From an uncultured Clostridium sp. (GTDB lineage: Bacteria > Bacillota > Clostridia > TANB77 > CAG-508): a stretch of 41,818 nucleotides of DNA. The position numbers and the translations under genes were made by a program. The notes under the pieces are model-generated. The model saw only the letters and a program-made list of their open reading frames with translations, was not told the DNA's origin and did no database searches. Below are positions 8,205 to 17,229 of the stretch, in pieces (position 1 is the first letter of the stretch; each line of letters opens with the position of its first letter). The stretch is from contig USAE01000010.1 of assembly GCA_900552655.1 (NCBI GenBank), forward strand, positions 1 through 41,818, read 5' to 3'.

Positions 8205-9395
8205 CTATTTAATTAATTCTAAAGTTTGTTTTGCAATCATTAATTCTTCATCTGTTGGTACTACATAAACTTTAATTTTAGAGTTTTCAGTAGAAATTAG
8301 TCTTTCTTCTCCTTTTACATTATTCTTTTCATCATCTATTTCTATTCCTAAGAATTTTAAATTTTCACAAATACCTTTTCTTATATTTTTTTGGTTTTCT
8401 CCAATTCCTGCTGTAAATAACATAACGTCAAAACCATTCATTGCAACAGCACATTTAGCAATTTGAGTTGCTACTAAATAATTATGTATTTTTATTGCAA
8501 GTTCTGCTTGTTCATTTCCTTCTTCTGCAGCAGCTTCCATATCTCTACAATCTTGTGAAACTCCAGATAATGCTAAAATTCCAGATTCTTTGTTTAAAAT
8601 ACGTTCCATTTCGTCAGGTGTTAATCCTTCTTGTTTCATTATGAAAGTTACTACAGAAGGGTCTATATCTCCAGAACGTGTTCCCATAGGTATACCAGCA
8701 AGAGGAGTAAGCCCCATACTTGTTTCTACAGACTTACCACCTTGTATAGCACATATACTTCCACCTTGACCTAAATGGCAAGATATAATTTTTAAGTCTT
8801 CTACTGGTTTTCCTTCAAGTTCAGCTACACGTTTTGATACATATTGATGTGATGTACCATGGAAACCATATTTTCTAACCCCAAGGTCATTATAATATTT
8901 ATATGGTATTGGATATATATAATGTTCTTTTGGCATTGTTTGGTGGAAAGCTGTGTCAAATACTGCTACCATTGGTTTGTTTGGCATTATCTTCTCTGCT
9001 GCTCTAATTCCCATTATTGCTGCTGGGTTATGAAGTGGAGCTAAATGAGAACATTCTTCTATTGTTTTTATTACTTCTTCATTAATTATTACAGGTTTGT
9101 TGAATTTTTCACCACCATGAACAACTCTATGTCCTGTAGCATTAATTTCTTCTAAAGAATCTATTACCTTATATTTAGAATCTAATAATTGTTCTAAAGA
9201 AAATTCTAATGCTTCTTCATGATTTTTTACTGGTTTTTCTAATTTATATTTTTCTCCATTCACTTTATGTGTTAAGAATGAATTAGGTTGTCCAATTCTT
9301 TCAAAAGTTCCTTTTGCCATTACATTTTCAGAAGCCATATCTATTAATTGATATTTTAAAGATGAGCTTCCACAATTAATTACTAAAATTTTCAT
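8205..9395 (-). CDS. ackA: Acetate kinase
   Basis: A 396-residue enzyme that transfers phosphate from acetyl phosphate to ADP, giving acetate and ATP, the energy-yielding last step of the Pta-AckA pathway. Visible are the N-terminal VINCGSSSLKYQ phosphate loop, HRVVHGGE, the catalytic-Asp segment AVFDTAFHQTMP, YGFHGTSHQYV, the HLGQGGS adenosine-binding loop and TAGIGEN near the C terminus. Length is standard. It starts 15 bases after pta, with GGAGGTTTTTT before ATG, so pta-ackA form an operon closed by the hairpin at 8137-8194. The protein is cytoplasmic. Confidence 0.98.
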   Translation of the reverse strand: MKILVINCGSSSLKYQLIDMASENVMAKGTFERIGQPNSFLTHKVNGEKYKLEKPVKNHEEALEFSLEQLLDSKYKVIDSLEEINATGHRVVHGGEKFNKPVIINEEVIKTIEECSHLAPLHNPAAIMGIRAAEKIMPNKPMVAVFDTAFHQTMPKEHYIYPIPYKYYNDLGVRKYGFHGTSHQYVSKRVAELEGKPVEDLKIISCHLGQGGSICAIQGGKSVETSMGLTPLAGIPMGTRSGDIDPSVVTFIMKQEGLTPDEMERILNKESGILALSGVSQDCRDMEAAAEEGNEQAELAIKIHNYLVATQIAKCAVAMNGFDVMLFTAGIGENQKNIRKGICENLKFLGIEIDDEKNNVKGEERLISTENSKIKVYVVPTDEELMIAKQTLELIK

Positions 9396-9410
9396 AAAAA
9401 AACCTCCAAT

Positions 9411-10418
9411 TTATTTTTCTTGTTCTTGAGCTTGAACTGCTGTAATTGCAATAACACCTTCTATATCTTTACTATTGCATCCCCTTGATAAATCATTAAC
9501 AGGTTTTGCTATACCTTGACATAAAGGACCATATGCTTCTGCCTTTGCAAGCCTTTGAACTAATTTATAACCTATATTTCCAGAGTTTAAATCTGGGAAA
9601 ATTAAAACATTAGCTTTTCCTTTTAAAGGACTTCCTTTTGCTTTATATTCTGCAACTTCTGGAATTATTGCAGCATCTAATTGCAATTCTCCATCTACTA
9701 ATAATTCTGGAGCTTTTTCTTTTACAAGGTTAGTTGCATTTATTACTTTTTCAGTTAAATCTGACTTAGCACTACCATGTGAAGAATAAGAAAGCATTGC
9801 TATTTTAGGTTCTTTACCTACTAATAGATCAAAACTTTTGCTAGATGAAATTGCTATTTCAGATAAAGCTTCACTATCTGGATTTTCGTTTAATCCACTA
9901 TCTGAAAATAGAAATACTCCATCTTCACCAAATTCACAATTAGGTACAATCATCATAAAAAATGCAGATACTAATTTTGTTCCAGGTGCTGTTTTTAAAA
10001 TTTGAAGCGCTGGTCTTAATGTGTCTGATGTAGAATGTACTGCTCCAGATACTAAACCATCTGCATATCCTTGTTTTACCATCATCATACCAAAATATGT
10101 ATTATCTAACATATATTCTTTTGCCTTTTCTATAGTCATACCTTTATTTTTTCTTAATTCATAAAATTTTTCTACAAATTCATCATATTTATCTGAATTA
10201 ACTGAATCTATAATTTCTGCTTCTTCTACATTTTCTAGATTTAATTCGTTTGCTCTTTTTAATATTTTTTCTTTATTTCCTATTAATATTATTTCTGCAA
10301 ACTTTTGTTTTAGTACTTCAGATGTAGCTTTTAAAGTTCTATCATCTTCAGATTCTGGAAGTACTATTTTTTTTATATCTTTTTTTGCTCTATTTTTAAT
10401 TTCATCTATAAATGACAT
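9411..10418 (-). CDS. pta: Phosphate acetyltransferase
   Basis: A 335-residue phosphotransacetylase that converts acetyl-CoA and phosphate to acetyl phosphate and CoA. It is the short, single-domain type. Family segments seen: ILPESEDDRTL at the N terminus (as VLPESEDDRTL), GMMMVKQGYADGLVSGA, GLNENPDSEALSEIA, MLSYSSHGSAKS and FPDLNSGNIGYK. AAGGAGG precedes the ATG. It is the first gene of the pta-ackA operon; a short 87-base gap separates it from the upstream reading frame. Confidence 0.97.
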   Translation of the reverse strand: MSFIDEIKNRAKKDIKKIVLPESEDDRTLKATSEVLKQKFAEIILIGNKEKILKRANELNLENVEEAEIIDSVNSDKYDEFVEKFYELRKNKGMTIEKAKEYMLDNTYFGMMMVKQGYADGLVSGAVHSTSDTLRPALQILKTAPGTKLVSAFFMMIVPNCEFGEDGVFLFSDSGLNENPDSEALSEIAISSSKSFDLLVGKEPKIAMLSYSSHGSAKSDLTEKVINATNLVKEKAPELLVDGELQLDAAIIPEVAEYKAKGSPLKGKANVLIFPDLNSGNIGYKLVQRLAKAEAYGPLCQGIAKPVNDLSRGCNSKDIEGVIAITAVQAQEQEK

Positions 10419-10505
10419 TTTATCCTCCTTTTAAAGATATACTTGGTTGTAACTTTATTAATTATATATTAGTATTTAAGAGTTGACAAGCTAAAACATA
10501 TTAAT

Positions 10506-11448
10506 TTATAAAGATTGTTCCGAATTTTCTTGCTTTCTGTTTTGCTCTCTTATTACTCTTTTTAATAATTTTACTCCGTTTTCATTTCCCCTAATTCCTA
10601 ATTTTAATCCCTCTTCTTGTAAAGTAGCTATCTTACCTATATCTACACCTAAAAACATATTATGCTTATTAGAATATAAATATGTTTTTGGTTGTTTATC
10701 ATTTACAAATATACAACTTGTATATTCCTCTGGTTTAATTTCGCAAGGAAATATAAAAAGCTTTTTCCATATTTCATTTTCTGCTAAACTACTTAACATT
10801 TTATAGAAAAAAGAATATTTTTGCATATATCCCATATCTTTAGAAATTTCATTTATTTCATTATTACTTATAAAGCTTGATACTCTTTCTGTTAATGGTA
10901 AACCTTTTAAATTATTTATAATACTATTTATTGTTTCGTCTGAATACTCTACTTCTTTATTAGGATAACCTATATTTCTATCTGCTTCTATTATTTCCTT
11001 TTCTGGTAGCTCATCTAATAAAACATATTCATTATCTGACGTGCCAAAATATCTTGTTTTTCTACCAGTTTGAATAAACTCTAAATCAGATTGTAAGTCT
11101 AGTTTTATTCTTCTACCATCCTTTAATGTAAGAATATTAAACACATGTTCTAGTTCTTTAGGTTCATGAGTAACAGTACAACTATATCCTAAGTTTTTAA
11201 AGATGTATTCACATTGTCTTGCTAAAGAATAGCATATAATCTCTCGTTCATCCAATCTTTTTTCTACTTCTGTTCTTCTTCTAGCAAGATTATATATTTT
11301 CTTTTGAGTCTCAGTATTACCAAAATAATATTTTACATCAAAAGTTTTATTTCTTCCTATTTCTAATCTTTCTAATAAAACTTAATTCATCTAACTTTTT
11401 ATATTCTTCATTGCTTTTAATGTCTTCTAATAATTCTTTTACTTTCAA
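10506..11448 (-). pseudogene. Transglutaminase-like domain protein interrupted by a frameshift
   Basis: Two minus-strand frames join into one protein of about 313 residues. The first starts at TTG 11448 (LKVKELLEDIKS, GAGG 11 bases ahead) and reads to KKLDEL. One extra A near 11382 then moves the frame, and the sequence continues LLERLEIGRNK...FDVKYYFGN into the long open frame to 10506. The middle has a possible Cys-His-Asp triad of transglutaminase type: IICYSLARQCEY, ELEHVFNIL and KLDLQSD. The TTG at 11255 would start inside the domain and has no good ribosome-binding site. It is either a recent pseudogene or a sequence error. It lies 25 bases after trmB, on the same strand. Confidence 0.55.
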
Positions 11449-11473
11449 TGTATATTTTTCCTCTTCTTATTAA

Positions 11474-12133
11474 TTATTTAAGCTTAGCAATTAAAGCCTT
11501 AATTTTAATTCCTTCTTTAGAAAACATCTCTTCATGTTCTGTTTTAATATCTTCCCAATCTGTTTCAGAATGTAAATTATATGTTATTTTTGTTATTTCG
11601 AATCCACTTTCGTTAAAGTACGTTATACTAGATTCGAATAAATCATCATCATCTGTTTTAAAATGTATTTCTCCTCCTGGAATTAAAAACTCTTTATACT
11701 TTTCTAATTGCCTTGTATGTGTTAATCTTTTCTTTCTATGTTTTCCTCTAGGCCAAGGATTGCAAAAATTAATATAAATTCTTTCTACCTTATCGTTATT
11801 ACTCATCATTAATAATATTCTTTCTATATCGAACCTAGTAATAATTACATTTGAAGGTTCTTTATTATTATCTTTAAACTCTTGCTCTATATTTCTTTTA
11901 GCTAAACCTAACATTGCATCTACTAAGTCTATTGCAATATAGTTTATATTTGGATTATTTATAGAAAGTTTTGATATAAAGTTACCTTTCCCACATCCCA
12001 ATTCTAAGTGGATTGGGTTATTTGAGTTTTTAAAAACTGTTTTCCATTTTCCTTTATAGTCTTCTGGATTATCTATATAAAATTTACATGCTTCTAATTC
12101 TGGTCTTGCCCATGGTTTAAATCTAATTCTCAT
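11474..12133 (-). CDS. trmB: tRNA (guanine-N7-)-methyltransferase
   Basis: A 219-residue SAM-dependent methyltransferase that makes m7G46 in tRNA. HLELGCGKGNFI is the SAM-binding loop, YIAIDLVDAM the acidic second strand, and IYINFCNPWPRGKHRKKRL the diagnostic TrmB signature (usual form NFSDPWPKKRH). FKTDDDDLFESS closes the active site. Length matches the bacterial enzyme. GAGGAGC precedes the ATG. It is probably co-transcribed with the frameshifted gene downstream. Confidence 0.95.
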   Translation of the reverse strand: MRIRFKPWARPELEACKFYIDNPEDYKGKWKTVFKNSNNPIHLELGCGKGNFISKLSINNPNINYIAIDLVDAMLGLAKRNIEQEFKDNNKEPSNVIITRFDIERILLMMSNNDKVERIYINFCNPWPRGKHRKKRLTHTRQLEKYKEFLIPGGEIHFKTDDDDLFESSITYFNESGFEITKITYNLHSETDWEDIKTEHEEMFSKEGIKIKALIAKLK

Positions 12134-12241
12134 TTTATTGCTCCTCTTAATAATTTTTAATAATTATATACTAAAATTACTAAAAAAAGCAAATATAAAA
12201 TTTTAGAGTACATAAAACTACTATTAGTAACTAAAGAATAT

Positions 12242-12274
12242 AAAAAAACAACCAAAACCTATGTTCTAGTTGTT
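12242..12274 (-). terminator. Terminator overlapping the end of the DUF6514-like gene
   Basis: On the minus strand AACAACTAGAAC (12274-12263) pairs, with wobbles, with GTTTTGGTTGTT (12258-12247), followed by T residues to 12242. The 5' arm is coding and the loop holds the TAG stop, as at 2938-2966. Confidence 0.75.
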
Positions 12275-12582
12275 ATTATTGTTGGTGATATTTCGTACTT
12301 CATATCATCTATTATATCTTTCATTACAATTGGTGTAACGTAGTGTTCTTTTAATTTATTTATAATAGAAATTACTTCTTTCTCATTTGGTGAAATATCT
12401 TCTATAACTCCTACTTCTCTTGTTATTTTAGAATCTTCATTAAATTGTATTTTTACAATTTCTATTCCATAGCTTGCATTCTCATATGTTAAATAATATA
12501 GCAAACTAATTGGATGTTCTACTCCTAATTCTATCATTAACTTCGGCTCATAAAATATTCCACCATAAAATCTCTTGCTCAT
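12259..12582 (-). CDS. DUF6514-like small protein
   Basis: A 107-residue soluble protein. The pattern ASYGIEIVKIQ, then VIEDISPNEKEVISIINKLKEHYVTP (cited by its ends VIEDIS and HYVTP) and a C-terminal MKDIIDDM resembles the clostridial DUF6514 family, of unknown function. The ATG follows a weak AAGGGAAG site. It is monocistronic, with its own terminator overlapping the stop. The family assignment is from memory of the pattern and is moderate. Confidence 0.55.
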   Translation of the reverse strand: MSKRFYGGIFYEPKLMIELGVEHPISLLYYLTYENASYGIEIVKIQFNEDSKITREVGVIEDISPNEKEVISIINKLKEHYVTPIVMKDIIDDMKYEISPTIITTRT

Positions 12583-12743
12583 TTGTTTTCTCTTCCCTTC
12601 TTATTTTTCTTAAGTTATAATTGCTAAAAAAAATATGTCTAACAATTAAGCTTGTATCGTCTACTTTATACCCATAGTATAATAAATGCAAGTATTTTCG
12701 TTCGCCATTTTTTTCGGTTTATGACCTTTTTCGACAAAACAGT

Positions 12744-12787
12744 AACCCATAGATTAATTACATTTTATAGTATTTAACCTATGGGTT
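12744..12787. repeat. Stem-loop in the 12583-12826 gap
   Basis: AACCCATAG (12744-12752) and CTATGGGTT (12779-12787) form a 9-bp perfect stem with a 26-base loop. On the plus strand CTTTTTAT follows. On the minus strand it lies 40 bases past the stop of the gene at 12827, so it may terminate that gene although the T-tract on that side is poor. I see no gene in this gap. Confidence 0.55.
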
Positions 12788-12826
12788 CTTTTTATATTAT
12801 ATTAAATTTATTTTTGTGGAAAAATA

Positions 12827-13441
12827 TTATACTACCTCTGCATAGTATTTTATAATTATATTATTTATTTCTGAATCTGAAGCTTTTAATACTTTATTAT
12901 AATTTTTTGCTTTTTTATACAATTTTATAACTTTATTTATTCCATAAGTATTAATTAAAGATAAAGTTATAAAATAAGCATCACTAAAACTTCTTACATT
13001 ACCAATATCTAGTTTTTTATAAGAATACGTTGTTTTAGCATCATTCAAACCAAAAATGTATGTTGTAATATCTAACCATTTTGGAATATATTCAAAATTA
13101 TCTGCAAGAATACTATCTGCAACAGTTTTTTGTGCAATTTTCATTATATCGCTATAAGAATGTACTGCTCCCGAATTTAAAGGTGTTACTAATTTTAAAT
13201 TACCTTCTTCATCTTCTATTGCTACTTTCCATTCCTCTTGCTTTTCACCAAAAACTTCATTATGTAGTTCTTCTACACTATTATATAAGCAAATTATAAT
13301 CTTTCTATTATAGTTTTTTAGTTTAAATAAACTTGTGATAGTTTCATAAGCAATAAGTACTTGGTTCATTAGTTCGAGCACACACGGCTCATTCTCATCA
13401 CTATACTGTATTTCGATATTACCATCATCAAATTTTTTCAT
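12827..13441 (-). CDS. Hypothetical protein with a degenerate peptidase MA-like layout
   Basis: A 204-residue soluble protein I cannot name. The layout resembles gluzincin peptidases of the MA type: strands NRKIIICLYNSVEEL and NLKLVTPLNSG, a helix AQKTVADSIL where HExxH would be, then YIPKWLDITTYIFGL, like the IPxWLxEGLAxY segment of such enzymes. The zinc ligands are missing, so if related it would be inactive. There is no signal peptide. Preceded by AAGGAGTGA before ATG. It stands alone between two hairpins. Family relation is inference. Confidence 0.5.
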   Translation of the reverse strand: MKKFDDGNIEIQYSDENEPCVLELMNQVLIAYETITSLFKLKNYNRKIIICLYNSVEELHNEVFGEKQEEWKVAIEDEEGNLKLVTPLNSGAVHSYSDIMKIAQKTVADSILADNFEYIPKWLDITTYIFGLNDAKTTYSYKKLDIGNVRSFSDAYFITLSLINTYGINKVIKLYKKAKNYNKVLKASDSEINNIIIKYYAEVV

Positions 13442-13491
13442 TAATACAAATCACTCCTTATTTTTTAATACACTTATATTATACCTTATTA

Positions 13492-13532
13492 TAAATAGGG
13501 ATTCAAGGGACGGTCCTTAAAATCCCTATTTA
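13492..13532. repeat. Dispersed hairpin repeat, copy A
   Basis: A 12-bp outer stem (13492-13503 with 13521-13532) encloses AGGGACGGTCCTT, itself palindromic around GGAC/GTCC. The same core occurs at 26178-26205, and variants at 31514-31560 and 34336-34363. It sits between tsaC and the gene at 12827, where it could act as a terminator or as a mobile REP-like element. Confidence 0.75.
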
Positions 13533-13597
13533 TTTTTAGTTATACATTCTCTTTATTAAAAACACCTCTTTTAGTGTAATTAGACAATAGCATATGT

Positions 13598-14629
13598 TTA
13601 TACTTCTATATAATTATATTCACATGCTCGTAGTAATCTGTTATTTAAAGCTAGACCTAGTCCTTCTTTTTCCATTCCTTCTATTACTACTATATCTACA
13701 TTATATTTGTCTACTTCTCTTAATATAGAAAATATGTTGTGTGCTATTTCTTCTAAATTATTTCCCATCTTAATCTTATGTTTCGCATTATATTTAGAGT
13801 AATTGCAATCCTTACAAACTATTAAAGCTTCTTTTCCGTTTATGAACTCATTTATTTTATTTACCATTTTTAGTTCATCTTTGCTGTATATCATAACACA
13901 TTTAGTATTTGGTGCATAATGTTTATATTTCATCCCTGGTGATAATACTTTTTCTTTTCCATCATATTTTCCAAGTATATTTTTATCTATTTCTACTTCT
14001 ACACCAAGTTTTTCTATATCTTCTTTTGTTACTTTTCCTGGTCTTAGTATTCGTACTTTATTTTCTATTACCTTAACCACAGTAGATTCTAGTCCAATAT
14101 CTACCATTCCTGAATCTATAATAGCAGAAACCTTTCCATCAAATTCTTTTTTTATATCCTCAATTTTAGTTCCACTCGGTTTTCCAGAAGCGTTTGCACT
14201 AGGTGCTGCAATTGGAGTGTTAGCATATTCTATTAATTTTCTAGCAATTTTATTTGATGGCATTCTTATTCCTACTGTGTCTAGTCCTGCTGTTACTACA
14301 TTTGGAATAATTTCTTTAGCTTTCAATATTATAGTAAAAGGCCCAGGGCAAAATTCTTTTATTAATTTTCTTTCTAATTCATTTGATTCTTTAGCAACTT
14401 TGCTTATCATTTCTTCATTACACACATGTACAATTAAAGGATTGTCACTTGCTCTACCTTTCGCTTTAAATATATTTTTACATGCATCTTCATTAAAAGC
14501 ATTTGCTCCTATACCATAAACTGTTTCTGTTGGAAAAATAACCAAATTTCCATTTTGTATTTCTTCTGCTACTTGTTTAATTTCCTCATCATTATATTGT
14601 TCTTTTAAATTTATATATCTTGTTATCAA
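13598..14629 (-). CDS. tsaC: Threonylcarbamoyl-AMP synthase, Sua5 type
   Basis: A 343-residue enzyme forming threonylcarbamoyl-AMP from threonine, bicarbonate and ATP for the t6A37 modification of ANN-decoding tRNAs. The N-terminal YrdC domain (about 1-205) shows VIFPTETVYGIGANA, KGRASDNPLIVH, APSANASGKPSGT and GLESTVVKV; the C-terminal Sua5 domain covers about 230-343, starting at LSPGMKYKHYAP. This two-domain Sua5/YwlC form is usual in Firmicutes. The start is TTG at 14629 behind AGAAGGGG. Confidence 0.95.
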   Translation of the reverse strand: MITRYINLKEQYNDEEIKQVAEEIQNGNLVIFPTETVYGIGANAFNEDACKNIFKAKGRASDNPLIVHVCNEEMISKVAKESNELERKLIKEFCPGPFTIILKAKEIIPNVVTAGLDTVGIRMPSNKIARKLIEYANTPIAAPSANASGKPSGTKIEDIKKEFDGKVSAIIDSGMVDIGLESTVVKVIENKVRILRPGKVTKEDIEKLGVEVEIDKNILGKYDGKEKVLSPGMKYKHYAPNTKCVMIYSKDELKMVNKINEFINGKEALIVCKDCNYSKYNAKHKIKMGNNLEEIAHNIFSILREVDKYNVDIVVIEGMEKEGLGLALNNRLLRACEYNYIEV

Positions 14630-14714
14630 TTCTACCCCTTCTATTATTTATACCAAATTATTTTTTCCACAATATTATAGTCTGTTTTTGCCTAAAAATC
14701 AAGGTATAACAAAA

Positions 14715-14752
14715 GTAAAAAGCGTACCTAAGATTTTCTATTATAGGTACGC
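14715..14752 (-). terminator. Terminator of the ABC transporter operon
   Basis: On the minus strand GCGTACCTA (14752-14744) pairs with TAGGTACGC (14730-14722), then TTTTTACTTTTG, 20 bases past the permease stop. Confidence 0.88.
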
Positions 14753-14772
14753 CATAATTACATTATAAAAGT

Positions 14773-16224
14773 TTAAACATTCTTTATGTTCCTCTTCTTA
14801 AATGATACTATAGAAGCTACTAGCATTATTACAAAATATATTGCACAAATAGTAATTGAAAATTCTACACTAGTATTTTTAAACATTGGTGTTCCTCCAA
14901 ATAAGTATTGGCTTAAGTCCCAGTTAGGTGTTACAAAATATTTTACCCAATCCCATTTATAATTAAGAGCCAACATATTAATCATGTCACTACCCATATA
15001 TCCAAATATAGGTAAAGCTATTGCAAGTGGTGAATTTAAGAAAATTGTACTAAGTGCAAATGCTAAAGTTCCTATTAAAATAAATATTGGTAATTTACAT
15101 ACAAACATTAATCCTAAATATGCAAATATATTTATTGTAATAATACTATTGTTAGTAAAGTCAAATTGTAAAACTTGCATTGCATAAGTTTCGAATCCAT
15201 ACACTATTCCACCAACAATAAATTGTAGAGCTAAAATAGAAATTGTAGTAATAACCATAGTAATAAAAACAGAAATTAGCTTTGCAATAAGAATTTTTGT
15301 TCTACTATATGGTCTAACTAATAATAATTTTACAGTTCCTTTGTTAAATTCTTCACTAACAGAAATACCTGCAATTATTACAATAACCATTACTATAATA
15401 ACAATATATGATGATATAGAATTTTGGAATAAATAATTTGCCGTTGAAGGATTTTGGTATTCGGTATTATTATATATGTCATACTTATATAAGTTTGCTT
15501 GTTCTAGGTTGTTATTCATTTCTACTTTCTCTTCATCTGTTATATTCTTGCTTTGTGCATATTGACTGTAATTTTCCATATACATTCTATAACGTTGTAT
15601 TGCCAAACTTTTATAATCTTCACTACCATATTTTATATCTTTTTCTAATCTTAATGTAACTACTTCTTTTTGTAATTCTAAGCTTTTTAATTGTAACTGT
15701 AAGTCTGTATTTTCCTTATCTTGCTCCATTAACAAATTTAGTTGTTCAAGTTGTAAATTAACATTTTCAAGTTCTTTATTTGCAAAATACTTCCAATTGT
15801 TTTCTTTTAAAGCTTTAGACATCTCATCATATTTAGCATTAGATTCTGCAAGTTTACTTTCGTTTTTATCTACATATTTATAATTATTTATTTCTCCCAT
15901 TATTGGAGCCATAACATTTTCTATTACTTCTGCTTGCCAGCTATTTTGTGTATAATTTTTTGCTAAATCTGCTACATCCTTTTGTGACTTCACTTCTGCA
16001 TATTTATTTATATCTGATGCTTTATTCTGGTCTAACCCATTTAATTCCTCTTCTAGATAACTTATATAATTATCTGTATATGCCGGATATGAACTTGACT
16101 TATCTATACTTATTTTTCCCATTACATTAATACCTATTATTAATATTAATATGAAAACTCCAATAACAATCATACTCTTTTTAGAGAAAATTTTTACTAA
16201 TTCATTTTTTATTAATTTAATCAA
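14773..16224 (-). CDS. ABC-2 type transporter permease
   Basis: A 483-residue membrane protein. One transmembrane helix at about 18-38, a large extracytoplasmic helical domain of about 220 residues rich in Gln, Asn and Glu, then five to six helices between about 270 and 475. SVSEEFNKGTVKLLLVRPYSRTKI (quoted by its core EEFNKGTVKLLL) is the cytoplasmic loop typical of ABC-2 permeases. The TTG start overlaps the end of the ATPase gene by 8 bases, indicating translational coupling. The pair resembles exporters for lantibiotics, bacitracin or other membrane-active compounds; the substrate cannot be read from the sequence. Confidence 0.85.
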   Translation of the reverse strand: MIKLIKNELVKIFSKKSMIVIGVFILILIIGINVMGKISIDKSSSYPAYTDNYISYLEEELNGLDQNKASDINKYAEVKSQKDVADLAKNYTQNSWQAEVIENVMAPIMGEINNYKYVDKNESKLAESNAKYDEMSKALKENNWKYFANKELENVNLQLEQLNLLMEQDKENTDLQLQLKSLELQKEVVTLRLEKDIKYGSEDYKSLAIQRYRMYMENYSQYAQSKNITDEEKVEMNNNLEQANLYKYDIYNNTEYQNPSTANYLFQNSISSYIVIIVMVIVIIAGISVSEEFNKGTVKLLLVRPYSRTKILIAKLISVFITMVITTISILALQFIVGGIVYGFETYAMQVLQFDFTNNSIITINIFAYLGLMFVCKLPIFILIGTLAFALSTIFLNSPLAIALPIFGYMGSDMINMLALNYKWDWVKYFVTPNWDLSQYLFGGTPMFKNTSVEFSITICAIYFVIMLVASIVSFKKRNIKNV

Positions 16225-17129
16225 TTATATTCCCCCCAGTCTTTTCTAAAAATGCATCTTCTAAACTTAAGTTTTCTTCCGCTATACTGTATACTTTTAT
16301 ATTTCTTAAAATTAATTCCTTTAAAAGCATAGGTACTTGACTTTTTTCTATATAAATTCTTATTTCTCTTTCTGTTAAAATTTCATTTTTATAATCTATT
16401 ATAGAATTTATAATGCTAGTATCTTCAACTTCTAATATATAACAATCTTTCTTTATATCTTTTTTGAATGTTTCTATATCGCTTGTTTCTACTATTTCAC
16501 CATTTTTTATTATTGAGATTTTATTACAAAATGTATCTAGTTCTGCTAAGTTATGGCTAGATATTAATATTGCCATATTTTCCTTTTCTGCTAATCTTTT
16601 TAAAAGTACTTTTACTTCTTTTATTCCTTCTGGGTCTAAACCATTTGTTGGTTCATCTAGTATTAATAGTTTTGGATTATGCAATAATGCTTGTGCAATA
16701 CCCAACCTTTGTCTCATTCCTAGTGAATATTTAGAAACCTTATCTTTAATTCTATTTTCTAGTCCAACTAATTTTACAATTTCATTTATTCTATTAGTGT
16801 CTACATTTTTATATAGGTTGGCTACTAATTTTAAATTTTCATAACCTGACATATACATATATAAATCTGGACTTTCTACAATTGTACCAACACTTTGTAT
16901 TGCTTTTGTAAAGTTTTCTTCTATGTTATATCCATTTATATATACCTTTCCAGATGTTATATTTTGAAGTCCTAGTATTAACTTTATAGTTGTTGTTTTT
17001 CCTGCTCCATTTGGACCAATAAAACCTAAAATATCTCCTTCTTCTAATTTTAATGATACACCTTTTAAAATTTCTTTTTGACCGGAAATTCTTTTTTAAA
17101 TTTTCGCATCTTAATATAATCTTTTTCAA
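16217..17129 (-). CDS. ABC transporter ATP-binding protein, needing a +1 shift at CGG
   Basis: TTG at 17129 (GAGGG ahead) starts MKKIILRCENLKKNF. Zero-frame codon 16 is CGG (17084-17082). Skipping its C gives GQKEILKGVSL and an unbroken frame to 16217, for a normal product of about 303 residues. KKNF-GQKEILKGVSL matches the usual ABC start KxFGxxxxLxxVSF, placing the shift at this codon. The +1 frame then shows Walker A GPNGAGKTT, signature YSLGMRQR, Walker B LLILDEPTNGLD and SSHNLAEL. Without the shift only a 67-residue peptide, or a 213-residue ATPase lacking Walker A, would be made. It powers the permease overlapping its end. Confidence 0.8.
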
Positions 17130-17229
17130 CTTTTCACCCTCCTTAGTATTTTATCTTTTTATATATTAGCACATAAATATTAAGGAAAAAGTATACAATT
17201 TATTAAGATTTTATTTAGGAGGATTTATT

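Noticed and set aside
17086..17100. A-AAA-AAG, the classic -1 slippery heptamer, in the correct phase just before the ABC ATPase shift
   Set aside because: A -1 slip leads to a stop within about 10 codons; the productive frame is +1, so this heptamer does not explain the gene.
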